A DNA stretch of 45,821 nucleotides from an uncultured Porphyromonas sp. (GCF_905372525.1 NZ_CAJPPN010000018.1:1-45821); one strand, 5' to 3'. Shown: positions 1 through 8,594, counted from the stretch's first letter. The notes: generated from the letters alone by a model not told the origin. Translations and numbers: made by a program.

Positions 1-161
1 CCGAGAGCGCAGAGACGCTCTTGCCGAGAGCGCAGAGACGCTCTTGCCGAGAGCGCTGAGACGCTCATACCGAGAGCGCAGAGACGCTCATACCGAGAGC
101 GCAGAAACGCTCTTACCGAGGGCGCAGAGACGCTCTTACCGAGAGCGCAGAGACGCTCATA
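1..161. repeat. 23-bp tandem repeat array, seven units, cut by window edge
   Basis: Seven head-to-tail 23-bp units run from base 1. Each begins CCGAGAGCGC and contains GAGCG-CAGAGA-CGCTC, a 5-bp stem that can fold on itself. Units differ at only a few positions (an A/T change and the last three bases). There are no spacers between units, so this is a minisatellite, not a CRISPR. The array probably continues to the left of the window. Related units occur at 523-568 and, in the other orientation, at 8764-8878. Confidence 0.9.
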
Positions 162-162
162 C

Positions 163-510
163 CGCAGGGCTGATGCATGAAATCACTATGGTGCGAGGGC
201 AAGGTCGTGAAGGAGTATACACCGAAGATAGAAGTATCTACGTCCTAGTCTAGATAGGCCAAGTGAATACCTCCTACCTAGAAGGGTTGAGTATACACGT
301 GTGTACACAACAGTATACCCACGTGTACACAACAGTATACACGCGTGTACACTACCTCGCTCTAAGTATATCCTCTGTAGGGCTCGCTTGTATGTCTATT
401 CCTTGGGGATAATGCCTAGGATCTTTAGTGATGGGCTAAGGCTCTCTGGGATATGAAATAATATTCCTGAAGATCCAAAGGTAGGAGTGTACGAGCGAGA
501 TCATGCGTCG
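163..510 (+). repeat. Dispersed intergenic repeat element, copy A
   Basis: This stretch of about 340 bp reappears in the same orientation at about 9027-9360 with scattered substitutions and small indels. Shared landmarks in order are GCATGAAATCAC, GTGCGAGGGCAA, a triple 22-bp palindromic block, CTACCTCGCTCTAAGTAT, ATGAAATAATAT and GGAGTGT near the end. No open frame is shared between the copies, so it does not look coding. It may be a MITE-like or regulatory repeat; the function is unknown. Confidence 0.75.
291..356. repeat. Three direct 22-bp units, each a GTATAC...GTGTACAC quasi-palindrome
   Basis: Units at 291-312, 313-334 and 335-356 each start GTATAC and contain an inverted-repeat core such as GTATACACGTGTGTACAC or CACGTG/CGCGTG flanked by GTATAC and GTACAC. 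The 22-bp spacing is two helical turns, so all dyads face the same side of the DNA, as iterated protein-binding sites often do. The same block occurs at 9146-9211 and, inverted, at about 27981-28045. The binding protein is unknown. Confidence 0.8.
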
Positions 511-522
511 GCCCTGGCTCTT

Positions 523-568
523 ACTGAGAGTGCTGAGACGCTCATACCGAGAGCGCAGGTGCACTCCT
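523..568. repeat. Two further 23-bp repeat units
   Basis: Two degenerate units (523-545 and 546-568) of the 23-bp family seen at 1-161 lie here. The second runs into the left arm of the large inverted repeat at 561-626. Confidence 0.65.
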
Positions 569-626
569 ATAAAGGACGTCCTCGTCACCTATGCTTAGGT
601 GACGAGGACGTCCTTTATAGGGGTGC
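561..626. repeat. Long inverted repeat (31-bp stem, 4-nt loop)
   Basis: Bases 561-591 pair with 596-626 with one G-T position and no other mismatch. The loop is TGCT. The inner stem CCTCGTCACCT/AGGTGACGAGG is shared with the hairpin at 8787-8829, and both lie next to 23-bp repeats. There is no T-run beside it, so it is not an obvious terminator. Confidence 0.85.
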
Positions 627-800
627 TGGAGGGATAATTTCCGCTGCGTGAAGGGGTACCTAGTGGGTGCGCTACCTTGGGGCTCATACTCCCGTGTCTA
701 GTACTAGCCCCGAGAGAGCACCCGTCAGTCCCTCGCCTACCTAGGAGAGGAATAGTGGAGTAGGGCTAAGAAAAGTATACGAGAGAGCGCTTGAGGTACG
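627..800. other. Non-coding stretch, nothing recognised
   Basis: No convincing reading frame, RNA gene or repeat was found between the inverted repeat and the terminator at 801-861. A single GTATACGAGAGAGCGC string resembles pieces of the neighbouring repeats. Confidence 0.5.
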
Positions 801-861
801 AAAAAGAGGGCCCCCCCAGCCCACGATACACCGAGGTGTAGGGTGAGGGTGGGGGGCTCTA
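801..861 (-). terminator. Probable intrinsic terminator of the lipoprotein operon
   Basis: Read on the minus strand, a C-rich arm (AGAGCCCCCC) pairs with GGGGGG-CC-CTCT, enclosing an inner TACACC/GGTGTA hairpin, and is followed by five T (AAAAA at 801-805 on the plus strand). It lies 44 bp after the small gene ending at 905. Confidence 0.7.
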
Positions 862-904
862 CTAGAGGATGGTAGCTAAGGAGTGGATAGCTAGGGGGAG
901 AGGA

Positions 905-1045
905 CTAGAAGTCAGCCTCTCCGTCCTGTCCATCGATCTCCCATCCCTCGAACTCTCCCTCGATAGAGAGCTGGAGAAGGAGTGAGAGCGGTGCTGAGAG
1001 CTCCAGAGACTCTATGGCGGGGCGGCGATATGTTTCTTTCTTCAT
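905..1045 (-). CDS. 46-aa small protein after the fimbrillin-like lipoprotein
   Basis: ATG at 1043-1045 opens a 46-codon frame ending in TAG at 905-907. It begins 29 bp after the stop of the lipoprotein gene and is followed by a terminator, so the two are probably co-transcribed. The peptide starts MKKETYRRPAIE, has a leucine-rich centre and an acidic tail (EIDGQDGEADF). Bacteroidales genomes carry many short proteins with an MKKxxYxxP start, often next to surface-protein genes, and this fits that pattern. No function is known to me. There is no signal peptide. Confidence 0.6.
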   Translation of the reverse strand: MKKETYRRPAIESLELSAPLSLLLQLSIEGEFEGWEIDGQDGEADF

Positions 1046-1074
1046 GATGCTATATTTTGTCTGAGGGTGAGGAA

Positions 1075-3201
1075 CTAGTCTTGGTCAGGGCGATACTTCT
1101 GCTTGAAGAGTACGAGTTCACCCCTCGGTGTGGGGAGCCCACTCGGGACGGGAGCACCAGCGTACCACGACCAGGCGTGCCCCGCCTGCGTACCGAGGGC
1201 AAAGAGGGAGATCGTAGCGGGTGTCCCCGTCGCTGTGACCGCAGACTCGGAGAGCCCCGTGACTGGGAAGGCGAGGGTGCGTCTGTCCGCAGCACGCTGC
1301 GCCCATCGGCCATGGACATAGTCCACCTGCGAGGAGAGGTCTAGGCTGATCGGGTAGCGAGCGTAGATACCGAGTAGCTTCGGACGCTCCATGATCTCCC
1401 CAGCAGCGTACATCTGGGCGAAGTCACGCATCTTCTGCTCATCACCCATCAGAGGCTGATGATTGCCGAGGTAGATGGCTGAGACCTGCACCCTCTGCCT
1501 ATCGGGCTGGATCTCGAAGACGTAGGCGGTGGTCATGGAGTGGTTCAGCACGGGGTGCCAGGTATTCTCGGCCTGCTTGAGGTAGCTATTCAGCGGATAG
1601 TCTGCCTTGTTGGTCTGCTCGGGATAGGACTTCTTGCTCGCCCCTGTGGGGTTCTTACCCCGCTGCTCCGTCTCCCCAGAGGCGAGCATATAGCCCTGCC
1701 CTCGGAAGCGGATTAGGAAGAAGTAGAGCTTGCCTGCATTGCTCCCACTACCTGCGATGAGCTCGGAGCGCCAGGGAGCATCGAAGCGATAGAGACGCCC
1801 GTCGAACTCGACATAGTCCTTCCCGTCGTTGCTTAGTCCCGTATAGGGGAGGAGTGCCCCTAGCTGGTAGGGAGTGGGGAGTGCCCAGCGGTTGCTCGAG
1901 GTGATGTTCTGGATCGTACGGTCCTGATCGAAGAAGGTCGTATTGCGCTGATTGAAGGTAACCAGATGGTCCAGATAGCTGACCTCTTCGTCGCTCGCGA
2001 TACGGAGCCCGTTGGTATGGCTACCCGTCCAGTAGAGGTGCTTCTGGGTGAAGCCTACGAAGGGACTAAAGTTGTGCTCGCTACTGGGCCCCTTGTGGAA
2101 GATGGGACGGATAAGGATCGAGCCATTGATGAGTGTCCCCGGGGTGTAGCTCGTCGGAGCTTTCTTGAAGAAGAGGGAGGTATAGGCACCCCCACGGATG
2201 TAGGAGCGAGCGACAGCTCCCTCAGCTACAGGGCTGGTCTTGGTCTCATCGAACCAGAGGTAGGGGCGGTTCTCTAGCGTAGAGGCATCGGGGATCGTCG
2301 GCATCCAGATGATATAGCGCCCACGGTCGTCCTTGATCTGGTGCGAGTTCTTCTTGGGGGGGAGGGTCACCTCCTCAGAGACAAAGGGCCAATTGAAGTC
2401 CTGAGAGTCGTAGATGTAGGAGGTGAGGGGATCGGGTGCTGTGGGGGTGAGGACGGTGCCCTTGGGGATCCAGCTCTTGCCAGCTCTGAGGGTCAGCCCC
2501 TTGATGGTGAGGGTGGAGTTCTCTAGCTGGTTCTCTATGCTGAACATCGCTACGTAGCCTAGGGGCTTAAAGAGGTCTGTCGGCTTACCCTCCCTCCTAT
2601 TGGAGACGAAGGTGCCATCCCCATTGTATGATACGGTGGTCTCGAGCATGTAGGGGAGGCTGACCTTCCCATCCTTGAGCTCATCCACCGTGTGGATCTT
2701 GTCTGGACGATCGAGGGTGAAGGTCGTGTGGCTGAAGTCGTGCCCCGAGACGACATTGTTCAGTGTGAAGGTATTGCCATCCCCGAGGATGAAGGCACGC
2801 AGCTTGTACTCCCCAGTGGTCTTGGGTAGGGCGGACCAGATCGTCCCCTCACCCTTGAAGGAGAGCTTCTTGGTGTCGTCATCATAGGTGAAGAGCTGGC
2901 GTTTGCCAGAGATGATGCTGTTGCCTTGGTAGATGTAGACGAAGACGTAGACGGACTCGTTGTGACGGAGCCAGGGCGTCCACTTCCTGCCCTTCATGTC
3001 GTAGCGGAGTCCGCGTGCACCCTCCCCCTCGATGATGGGCTCTTGGAAGGAGGCGGGTAGCTCTAGGTCGAAGCGTACAGCCGTAGGCTCGGTAGTCTGC
3101 CTCTCGGTAGGCTGAGGGCGTTGCTCGATGTCTCTTCCCCCCTCCTTAGTACAAGCAGCGAGGAGGGTAAGAGCAAAGAAGGATAATAAGATCTTCTTCA
3201 T
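1075..3201 (-). CDS. Large lipoprotein, fimbrillin (FimA/Mfa)-like adhesin candidate
   Basis: The protein has 708 residues and an ATG start. The N-terminus has a lysine pair, a hydrophobic segment and a lipobox (LTLLAAC, Cys at about residue 17), so it should be lipidated and exported. The first 350 residues (an RFDLELP-like opening, then predicted beta-rich segments with an FSIENQL stretch) resemble Bacteroidales fimbrillins and their tip or accessory subunits. The second half (from about residue 370, with many Trp/Tyr) is unlike a simple fimbrillin and may be a binding domain. It is followed by a 46-aa gene and a terminator. The fimbrillin assignment rests on general pattern, not a detected signature; lipoprotein status is firm. 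Confidence 0.8.
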   Translation of the reverse strand: MKKILLSFFALTLLAACTKEGGRDIEQRPQPTERQTTEPTAVRFDLELPASFQEPIIEGEGARGLRYDMKGRKWTPWLRHNESVYVFVYIYQGNSIISGKRQLFTYDDDTKKLSFKGEGTIWSALPKTTGEYKLRAFILGDGNTFTLNNVVSGHDFSHTTFTLDRPDKIHTVDELKDGKVSLPYMLETTVSYNGDGTFVSNRREGKPTDLFKPLGYVAMFSIENQLENSTLTIKGLTLRAGKSWIPKGTVLTPTAPDPLTSYIYDSQDFNWPFVSEEVTLPPKKNSHQIKDDRGRYIIWMPTIPDASTLENRPYLWFDETKTSPVAEGAVARSYIRGGAYTSLFFKKAPTSYTPGTLINGSILIRPIFHKGPSSEHNFSPFVGFTQKHLYWTGSHTNGLRIASDEEVSYLDHLVTFNQRNTTFFDQDRTIQNITSSNRWALPTPYQLGALLPYTGLSNDGKDYVEFDGRLYRFDAPWRSELIAGSGSNAGKLYFFLIRFRGQGYMLASGETEQRGKNPTGASKKSYPEQTNKADYPLNSYLKQAENTWHPVLNHSMTTAYVFEIQPDRQRVQVSAIYLGNHQPLMGDEQKMRDFAQMYAAGEIMERPKLLGIYARYPISLDLSSQVDYVHGRWAQRAADRRTLAFPVTGLSESAVTATGTPATISLFALGTQAGHAWSWYAGAPVPSGLPTPRGELVLFKQKYRPDQD

Positions 3202-3743
3202 TCTTTAGATATAGTTTTTATTGGTTATATAGGTGCCTTCCGTCCGCTATAAAGGGGGCGGTGTGGCTTCACAGAAAGTGTGCGTGATAGTCCTTGATGA
3301 ATGTGACATTCCCTAATATACAGGGGGGCATAATTCGCTTTGCAATCTCTAGGTAGTCATCCCCAACCCCAGAATATAGAGGTCTCTGAGACGCTACCAC
3401 GACGCTAAGATAGGCATTAAAACTGTAAAAAGGAATACGGAGCCCCCACGTACAGAGGCCTAGGGGAGGTATCTACCCACCTCAGACTGCAAGGACCTTG
3501 CTCGAGGGAGTCTGGGCGGAGAGCACACCTCCAGCGGTGAATCTTGAGTGGGGGACAGTGTTTCCCACGAAGGGTAACATCCAGCTACCAGTGCTGACAG
3601 CCCCCGATCCCCCCATATTCCCTAATCCCTCCCTAGAAAAGATGAAGCCCCTCAGGGATACACAGACTAGGGGGGAGTGTGTCGGTGTGACCCTAAAGAG
3701 GCTTCGTGCTGGATAGCTGATGTGTTGGCGAGAGTGGGTGGGC
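3202..3743. other. Intergenic region, no gene supported
   Basis: This 542-bp gap carries the presumed promoter of the lipoprotein gene near its left end, but no TAnnTTTG box was found. Near the right end an imperfect hairpin (GAAGCCCCTCAGGG with CCCTAAAGAGGCTTC, about 3644-3705) could serve the recF operon ending at 3744. A 72-codon plus-strand frame here has no recognisable features. Confidence 0.5.
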
Positions 3744-4034
3744 TTAGTAAACCTGAATGATGCGGATGAGCTCGGCTTGGAGGTGGCTATTCAGCTGCTG
3801 GCGAAGGGTATTTAGCCTCAGGTTAAGCTCCTGCCGTGCGATCGGGGAGGTCGTACGGATACGCAGTACACCATCGTCGATACGGGCTTCGCCTACCCAG
3901 CGAGAGAGCGAGCCGAGGAGGATGGGGAGGTGATCCAGCGCACGGTGCTCTAGGAGCTGCTCGTACATCTCGGGGTCTTCGTCCCAGAGGTTGGCCAGTG
4001 CCTCACGGAAGTCAATGGTCTCACTTCGCTTCAT
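3744..4034 (-). CDS. DUF721 (DciA-like) protein
   Basis: The protein has 96 residues and an ATG start. It carries the DUF721 pattern: an N-terminal helical part (FREALANLWDEDPEM) and the beta-rich half ending with LRIRTTSPIARQELNLRL..LRQQLN, close to the family consensus in which short proteins bind nucleic acid. The distant family member DciA loads the replicative helicase. The start overlaps the end of recF by 14 bp, a very common recF neighbour arrangement in Bacteroidetes. It is the last gene of the rlmN-recF cluster. The DUF721 call is firm; the helicase-loading role here is inference. Confidence 0.85.
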   Translation of the reverse strand: MKRSETIDFREALANLWDEDPEMYEQLLEHRALDHLPILLGSLSRWVGEARIDDGVLRIRTTSPIARQELNLRLNTLRQQLNSHLQAELIRIIQVY

Positions 4035-5148
4035 CTGCTTGCTCGGCGATTAGGTGGAGTGCACCCTCGACGACCTCAAAGAGTCGGTAGTCCCTTCCCC
4101 AGCTACCGACCAGCTCGTCTAGGTGCTCTCTATTGGTGTCGGTGATAAAGATTTGCCCGAAGTCACTCCCGCCGACGAGATGAATAATTCGTGCGACACG
4201 CTCGGCATCGAGCTTGTCGAAGATGTCGTCCAGCAGGAGTAGGGGACGCTCGGGGTTGGTCTCTGAGAGGAGGGTGTATTGGGCGAACTTGAGCGCTAGG
4301 AGGTAGGTCTTGTTTTGCCCTTCGGAGCCGATACGACGTATGAGTTCCCCATCCAGGAGCATCAGCAGATCATCCCGATGTAGACCTACGCTGGTATGCC
4401 CTAGGATACGATCCCGCTCTCGGCTCTCACGCAGTAGGTCGACGATATGCCCCTCGGTGCTCTCCAGCGGAGAGAGGTAGCTGAGGCTCACCTGCTCCTG
4501 CCCACCACTGATCGCAGTATAGTAACGCTGGAAGAGAGGGACAAACTGCTCGACGAAGCGCTTTCGCCTATCGTAGATGATCGGGGAGACTTGCTCCAGC
4601 TGGAGGTCAAGTACGTCGAGTACGCTGGGTGAGGGGGTGGAGGGAGCCTTGAGGAGCGTATTGCGCTGCTCTAGGACCCGATGATACTGCGCCAAGGCTG
4701 CCATATAGACGCTATCCTGCTGGGAGAGCTGACGATCGACGAAGCGTCTGCGCTCCTCACTCCCCCCTAGGATTAGCTGGTAGTCCTGTGGGGAGGCGAT
4801 CACGAGGGGGAAGGCTCCGATATGCTCGCTGAGGCGCGTGTACTCCTTGCGGTTGCGCTTGAGCACCTTCCTTGCACCCGGTCGTATCTGCAGCAGTAGG
4901 TGTCGCTCATCGCCATGATCACTCTGGTAGGTGCCCTCCAGCAGTGCTCGCTCCTGCCCACGTCTGACCGCTAGGGAGTCGGTGATAGAGAGGTGGCTCT
5001 TGGTGAAGGAGAGGTAGTGTAGGGCATCGAGCATATTGGTCTTGCCCATGCCGTTGAGACCGATGAAGCAGTTCACCTTGGGCGAGAAGTCACAGCTAGC
5101 GGTGACTATGCTCTTGAAGTCGATCAGGTGGAGTCGGGTAAGTATCAC
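4021..5148 (-). CDS. recF: DNA replication and repair protein RecF
   Basis: The protein has 375 residues, the usual RecF length, and a GTG start. It is an SMC-like ATPase that binds DNA at single-strand gaps and helps RecOR load RecA. The opening LHLIDFKSI is typical. The P-loop is GLNGMGKTNMLDALHYL (about residues 32-48), the signature region is near GSEGQNKTYLLALKFAQ (about 276-292) and the Walker B is PLLLLDDIFDKLD (about 303-315). It lies 15 bp after rlmN and overlaps the DUF721 gene, so it is translated in an operon. Confidence 0.97.
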   Translation of the reverse strand: MILTRLHLIDFKSIVTASCDFSPKVNCFIGLNGMGKTNMLDALHYLSFTKSHLSITDSLAVRRGQERALLEGTYQSDHGDERHLLLQIRPGARKVLKRNRKEYTRLSEHIGAFPLVIASPQDYQLILGGSEERRRFVDRQLSQQDSVYMAALAQYHRVLEQRNTLLKAPSTPSPSVLDVLDLQLEQVSPIIYDRRKRFVEQFVPLFQRYYTAISGGQEQVSLSYLSPLESTEGHIVDLLRESRERDRILGHTSVGLHRDDLLMLLDGELIRRIGSEGQNKTYLLALKFAQYTLLSETNPERPLLLLDDIFDKLDAERVARIIHLVGGSDFGQIFITDTNREHLDELVGSWGRDYRLFEVVEGALHLIAEQADEAK

Positions 5149-5163
5149 GGTGGTCGGTGCTCG

Positions 5164-6222
5164 TTAGTGTGAGGCTTGGGAGGCTCCCCCTGCCATCTGC
5201 TCCTTGGTGGAGAGCATCCCACAGGCGGCCGAGATGTCCTCCCCTCGGGAGGTACGTATGGTCGTTAAATAGCCCCGGGCCTCGAGCCAACCCTTGAAGC
5301 GCTCCATACCCTGAGCCGTCAGGGGCCGCAGGGGTACTCCTGGGATCTGGTGGAAGGGGATGAGATTGATCCTACACGGGATGCCACGCAGGAGCCGTGC
5401 TAGCTCCTCGGCATGCTGGAGACTATCATTGATCCCCTCAAAGACGATGTACTCAAAGGAGACACGGCGCTGCCCCGTGAAGTCTGCCTCACGGATCATA
5501 CGCAGCGTGTCCTCTAGGGGCATTCCCCCCTCGGCGGGCATGAGCTCAAGGCGCCCCTCGTGGAAGGGGTTGTGCAGGCTCACGGCTAGGTGACAAGTCG
5601 TCTCGCCGAGGAACCGCTCCAGCCCACGACGCACCCCGACGGTGGACAGAGTGAGGCGCTTGGGTGACCAGCCGAGTCCCCACGAAGCCGTCATCACCGA
5701 GATGCTGGAGAGGACGTTGGTAGCATTATCCAGAGGCTCACCCATACCCATGTAGACGATGTTGGTTAGCTTGGGGGACTCCTCGACAGAGAGTACTTGG
5801 TTGATGATCTCACCTGCGGAGAGGTTGCCACGGAAGCCCTGCTTGCCCGTCATGCAGAAGAGGCAGTCCATCTTGCACCCTACCTGAGAGGAGATACAGA
5901 GCGTAGCCCGATCCTTCTCAGGGATGTAGACCGCCTCGACGAGTCCACCAGAGCGCACCCGGAAGAGATACTTACGTGTACCGTCACGGGATAGTTCGCT
6001 CGTGATCGGCAGGCTACGCCCTACCTCGAAGTGCTCCGAGAGTAGGAGGCGATTGGCCTTAGAGATGTTCGTCATCTCATCGATCTCGCTCACACGCTTG
6101 TCGTAGAGCCATCCTGCTATCTGCCGAGCAGTGAAGCGGGGCATACCGAGCTCGGCGGTGACAGTGGTAAGTTCCTCGAGAGTCAAGCCGAGTAGGATGC
6201 GCTTCTGTGGGGTTGGGGTCAT
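5164..6222 (-). CDS. rlmN: 23S rRNA/tRNA adenine-C2 methyltransferase RlmN
   Basis: The protein has 352 residues and an ATG start. This radical-SAM enzyme methylates C2 of A2503 in 23S rRNA and A37 in some tRNAs. The iron-sulfur motif Cys-x3-Cys-x2-Cys is visible as GCKMDCLFCMTGKQGF. GMGEPLDN and the C-terminal AACGML, with the cysteine that carries the methylene intermediate, are also present. The N-terminal helical domain (LTLEELTTVTAELG, TARQIAGWLY) is standard. It is probably the first gene of the rlmN-recF-DUF721 operon, being separated from the upstream isomerase gene by a terminator. Confidence 0.97.
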   Translation of the reverse strand: MTPTPQKRILLGLTLEELTTVTAELGMPRFTARQIAGWLYDKRVSEIDEMTNISKANRLLLSEHFEVGRSLPITSELSRDGTRKYLFRVRSGGLVEAVYIPEKDRATLCISSQVGCKMDCLFCMTGKQGFRGNLSAGEIINQVLSVEESPKLTNIVYMGMGEPLDNATNVLSSISVMTASWGLGWSPKRLTLSTVGVRRGLERFLGETTCHLAVSLHNPFHEGRLELMPAEGGMPLEDTLRMIREADFTGQRRVSFEYIVFEGINDSLQHAEELARLLRGIPCRINLIPFHQIPGVPLRPLTAQGMERFKGWLEARGYLTTIRTSRGEDISAACGMLSTKEQMAGGASQASH

Positions 6223-6258
6223 CGTCCTTAGTGGGTGGGTGAAAGTGATCTTATTAAG

Positions 6259-6297
6259 AAAGGCTGTCCTAAGGGAATAAGCCCTAGGACAGCCTTT
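6259..6297 (-). terminator. Intrinsic terminator after the ppiD-like gene
   Basis: AAAGGCTGTCCTA and its complement form a stem of about 16 bp with one bulge and a short loop, followed on the minus strand by TTTCTT. It lies between the stop of the isomerase gene (6383) and the start of rlmN (6222). Confidence 0.75.
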
Positions 6298-6382
6298 GTA
6301 TAACTAATGTCGGAGCGAAAGAGTTCGCCCTCTAGTGAGATACCGCCTCTAGGGGCGATGTCACGGAGCGGGTAGGGCGGGA

Positions 6383-8539
6383 CTAGTAGAAGCGAGCTCT
6401 ATTGTCCTGTATCTTCAGACGCTGGATGTAGTCAGCGAAGACACGATAGCCATACTGGCGAGCGAGCCCAGCCTCCTGCTGCTGGAACTGAGCCTTGGCA
6501 GCGACCTTGTCTACTGGGGTCTTAGCTACGGGCTGTAGGACCATCACCTCGGTGTTGTTCGCTGCGAAGGGCTTGGAGAGCTGACCGACGGGCGTCGTCA
6601 TCGCGATCCCGTTAAAGGTAGCTGGCTCACTGCCACGCACGACGTAGCTAACATCGACGAGGGTATCGACCTTGGACTGTAGGTCAGCAGCGTAGGCATC
6701 GAGGCTCGTGAGCTTCTTTGCCTCTAGGCTCTTGGCGAGGTGCTCAGCCTTCTTCTGCCCAGAGAGGTAGGCGAAGATCTCATCCTTGACCGCCGAGAGA
6801 GGAGCGAAGCCTGCGGGGATATGCTTCCCTACGGCTGGGATCACGAGGTAGTCAGTGCCACAGGTGTAGAGCTTGGGGCTGACCTCACCATCCTTAGCAT
6901 TGATCGCCCAGCTGACGATCTGGCGAGAGCTGGGGACCTGACCGAGCATGGGGCTCTGTGTGGTCACGAGGACGTCACGAGAGACGTTGAAGCCCTCCTT
7001 CTGTGCCTTCTGTGCCATAGCTTCGAAGCCTCCGCCTTCGCCGAGGATCTTGTTCATCGCACTATACTTGGCATTGTAGGTGTCGGGGGAGAAGGTCGCA
7101 GGGATCGAGAGGAAAGCGACCTGGTACTTCTCTACAGCAGGCTGTGCATTCTCTGCCTTCACGAGGATGGAGAGAGGAGCCTGGCCGAGACGTACGACAG
7201 TGCCGACGGGTACCTGATAGAGGGTGTCAAGCTTGAGGCCAGAATTGGCACCGAGCTGATAGAGCATGTGCTCGGAGAAGGTGCTATCCTCCGTACCGAA
7301 GCGGTTGGGTATAGAGATGAGCCCGCCCCGACCTGCGGTCTGTGGGTCGATGCTGTGCTTCCGGGCTAGTTCGGCGAAGCTCGCACCCCCGTTGAGGGCA
7401 CTGAGGAGGCTATCGGTCTGGGTCTTGAGGCTGTCGTTGAGGATGATCATACGGACAGAGAGCGCCGCCGTAGAGCTCTTCTTGCCGACGAGCTTAGCGA
7501 TCTCGTAGCGGTCGTTGACGAGCTGTGGGTCTAGGACAGCACCGACCTCAGCGCCCTTGACGAAGGCGACCTGCTCAGCACCTAGACCTAGCTCATCGAG
7601 CTCGGCACCCGTGAGGTAGACCGGGCTGAAGTACTTGCTGGAGGTAGCGTAGGCACGTAGGGTGCTCTCGATGTTGGAGGCGGTAGCCTGACGTAGCTCT
7701 TCCACGGCCTTGGTCTTCTCCTGCTCGGCAGCCTTGTAGTCTGCCTGCGAGGGGACGACCTGCAGGCTGATGTAGCTGACCTCAGTGAGTGGGTACTGCA
7801 TGCGGTAGAAGTCCTTGTGGCTATCATAGTACTTCTGTACCTCGGCATCGCTTGGCTTAGCCGTAGAGTCGGCGATCATCGCCGAGGAGGTACGTACGAG
7901 AGCTACGGTACGGGTCTCGTTGCCGAGAGCGAGCTCACGGTCTAGGTCGTTCAGCTTATAGGTACGGGAGAGCAGCGTCCCGAGCTTCTGCTGTAGACGC
8001 TGTGTGCGGATCTGCTCCTGCAGTAGGGTGAACTGCGACTGCATCGCACGTAGCTGCTGGCGCTGATCCTGAGGGGCTGCCTGGATCTGCTTGTCGGAGA
8101 GCTGGCGGATGAACTCATTGACCTGCTTCTCGTCTGTCGTCCCAAAGAACTGGGAGGCCAGCGGAGAGGGGGAGATCCCCTTGCCTACGAGTAGGGCATA
8201 GAGCTCGTCATCCGAGACGCTCAGTCCGATGGCGCCTGAGACCTTCTCTAGTGCATACTCCGAGAGGTACTGCTGTGCGAGTTGGTTATTGAGCTGCATG
8301 CGCTGCTCATCGGTTAGCTGACCTTGTGCCTCAGACTGTGCCTGGAGCTGCTCTAGGCGTGCGCTGTAGTCTTGGATCGAAATGTCCTTCCCATCGATAG
8401 ATAGGGCGACCTGCTCATTCTTGCTCCAGAAGGTGCGCCCACTGGTAAAGAGGTCACCGATGACAAAGCCTGCCAAGGCTATCCCAATGATGACAACGAG
8501 CATGACCGAGTGGCTACGGATCTTCTCTAATACTGCCAT
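6383..8539 (-). CDS. PpiD/SurA-like peptidylprolyl isomerase, membrane-anchored
   Basis: The protein has 718 residues and an ATG start. It is a periplasmic folding helper anchored by one N-terminal transmembrane helix (VMLVVIIGIALAGFVIGDLF, about residues 13-32). A SurA-N-like helical domain follows (SIQDYSARLEQLQAQ..., about 55-210). A parvulin domain sits near residues 345-445 (SVRMIILNDS..., ELARKHSIDP, GGLIS). The long C-terminal part looks like a second parvulin-like or chaperone region. The architecture matches PpiD of other Bacteroidetes. A promoter fits just upstream at 8595-8625 and a terminator follows at 6259-6297, so it appears to be a single-gene unit. Confidence 0.92.
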   Translation of the reverse strand: MAVLEKIRSHSVMLVVIIGIALAGFVIGDLFTSGRTFWSKNEQVALSIDGKDISIQDYSARLEQLQAQSEAQGQLTDEQRMQLNNQLAQQYLSEYALEKVSGAIGLSVSDDELYALLVGKGISPSPLASQFFGTTDEKQVNEFIRQLSDKQIQAAPQDQRQQLRAMQSQFTLLQEQIRTQRLQQKLGTLLSRTYKLNDLDRELALGNETRTVALVRTSSAMIADSTAKPSDAEVQKYYDSHKDFYRMQYPLTEVSYISLQVVPSQADYKAAEQEKTKAVEELRQATASNIESTLRAYATSSKYFSPVYLTGAELDELGLGAEQVAFVKGAEVGAVLDPQLVNDRYEIAKLVGKKSSTAALSVRMIILNDSLKTQTDSLLSALNGGASFAELARKHSIDPQTAGRGGLISIPNRFGTEDSTFSEHMLYQLGANSGLKLDTLYQVPVGTVVRLGQAPLSILVKAENAQPAVEKYQVAFLSIPATFSPDTYNAKYSAMNKILGEGGGFEAMAQKAQKEGFNVSRDVLVTTQSPMLGQVPSSRQIVSWAINAKDGEVSPKLYTCGTDYLVIPAVGKHIPAGFAPLSAVKDEIFAYLSGQKKAEHLAKSLEAKKLTSLDAYAADLQSKVDTLVDVSYVVRGSEPATFNGIAMTTPVGQLSKPFAANNTEVMVLQPVAKTPVDKVAAKAQFQQQEAGLARQYGYRVFADYIQRLKIQDNRARFY

Positions 8540-8594
8540 TGTATCTGATTACCTATAATTATATAAGAGTGTTTATACTCAATTCTTTGAGCCA

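Noticed and set aside
1..161. CRISPR array
   Set aside because: The 23-bp units are directly adjacent with no unique spacers, and no cas genes are in the window.
44..253. 69-aa coding frame
   Set aside because: It only translates the 23-bp minisatellite and has a repetitive sequence with no conserved features.
3498..3716. 72-aa coding frame in the intergenic gap
   Set aside because: No recognisable motif, no promoter, and proline-rich composition typical of translated non-coding DNA.
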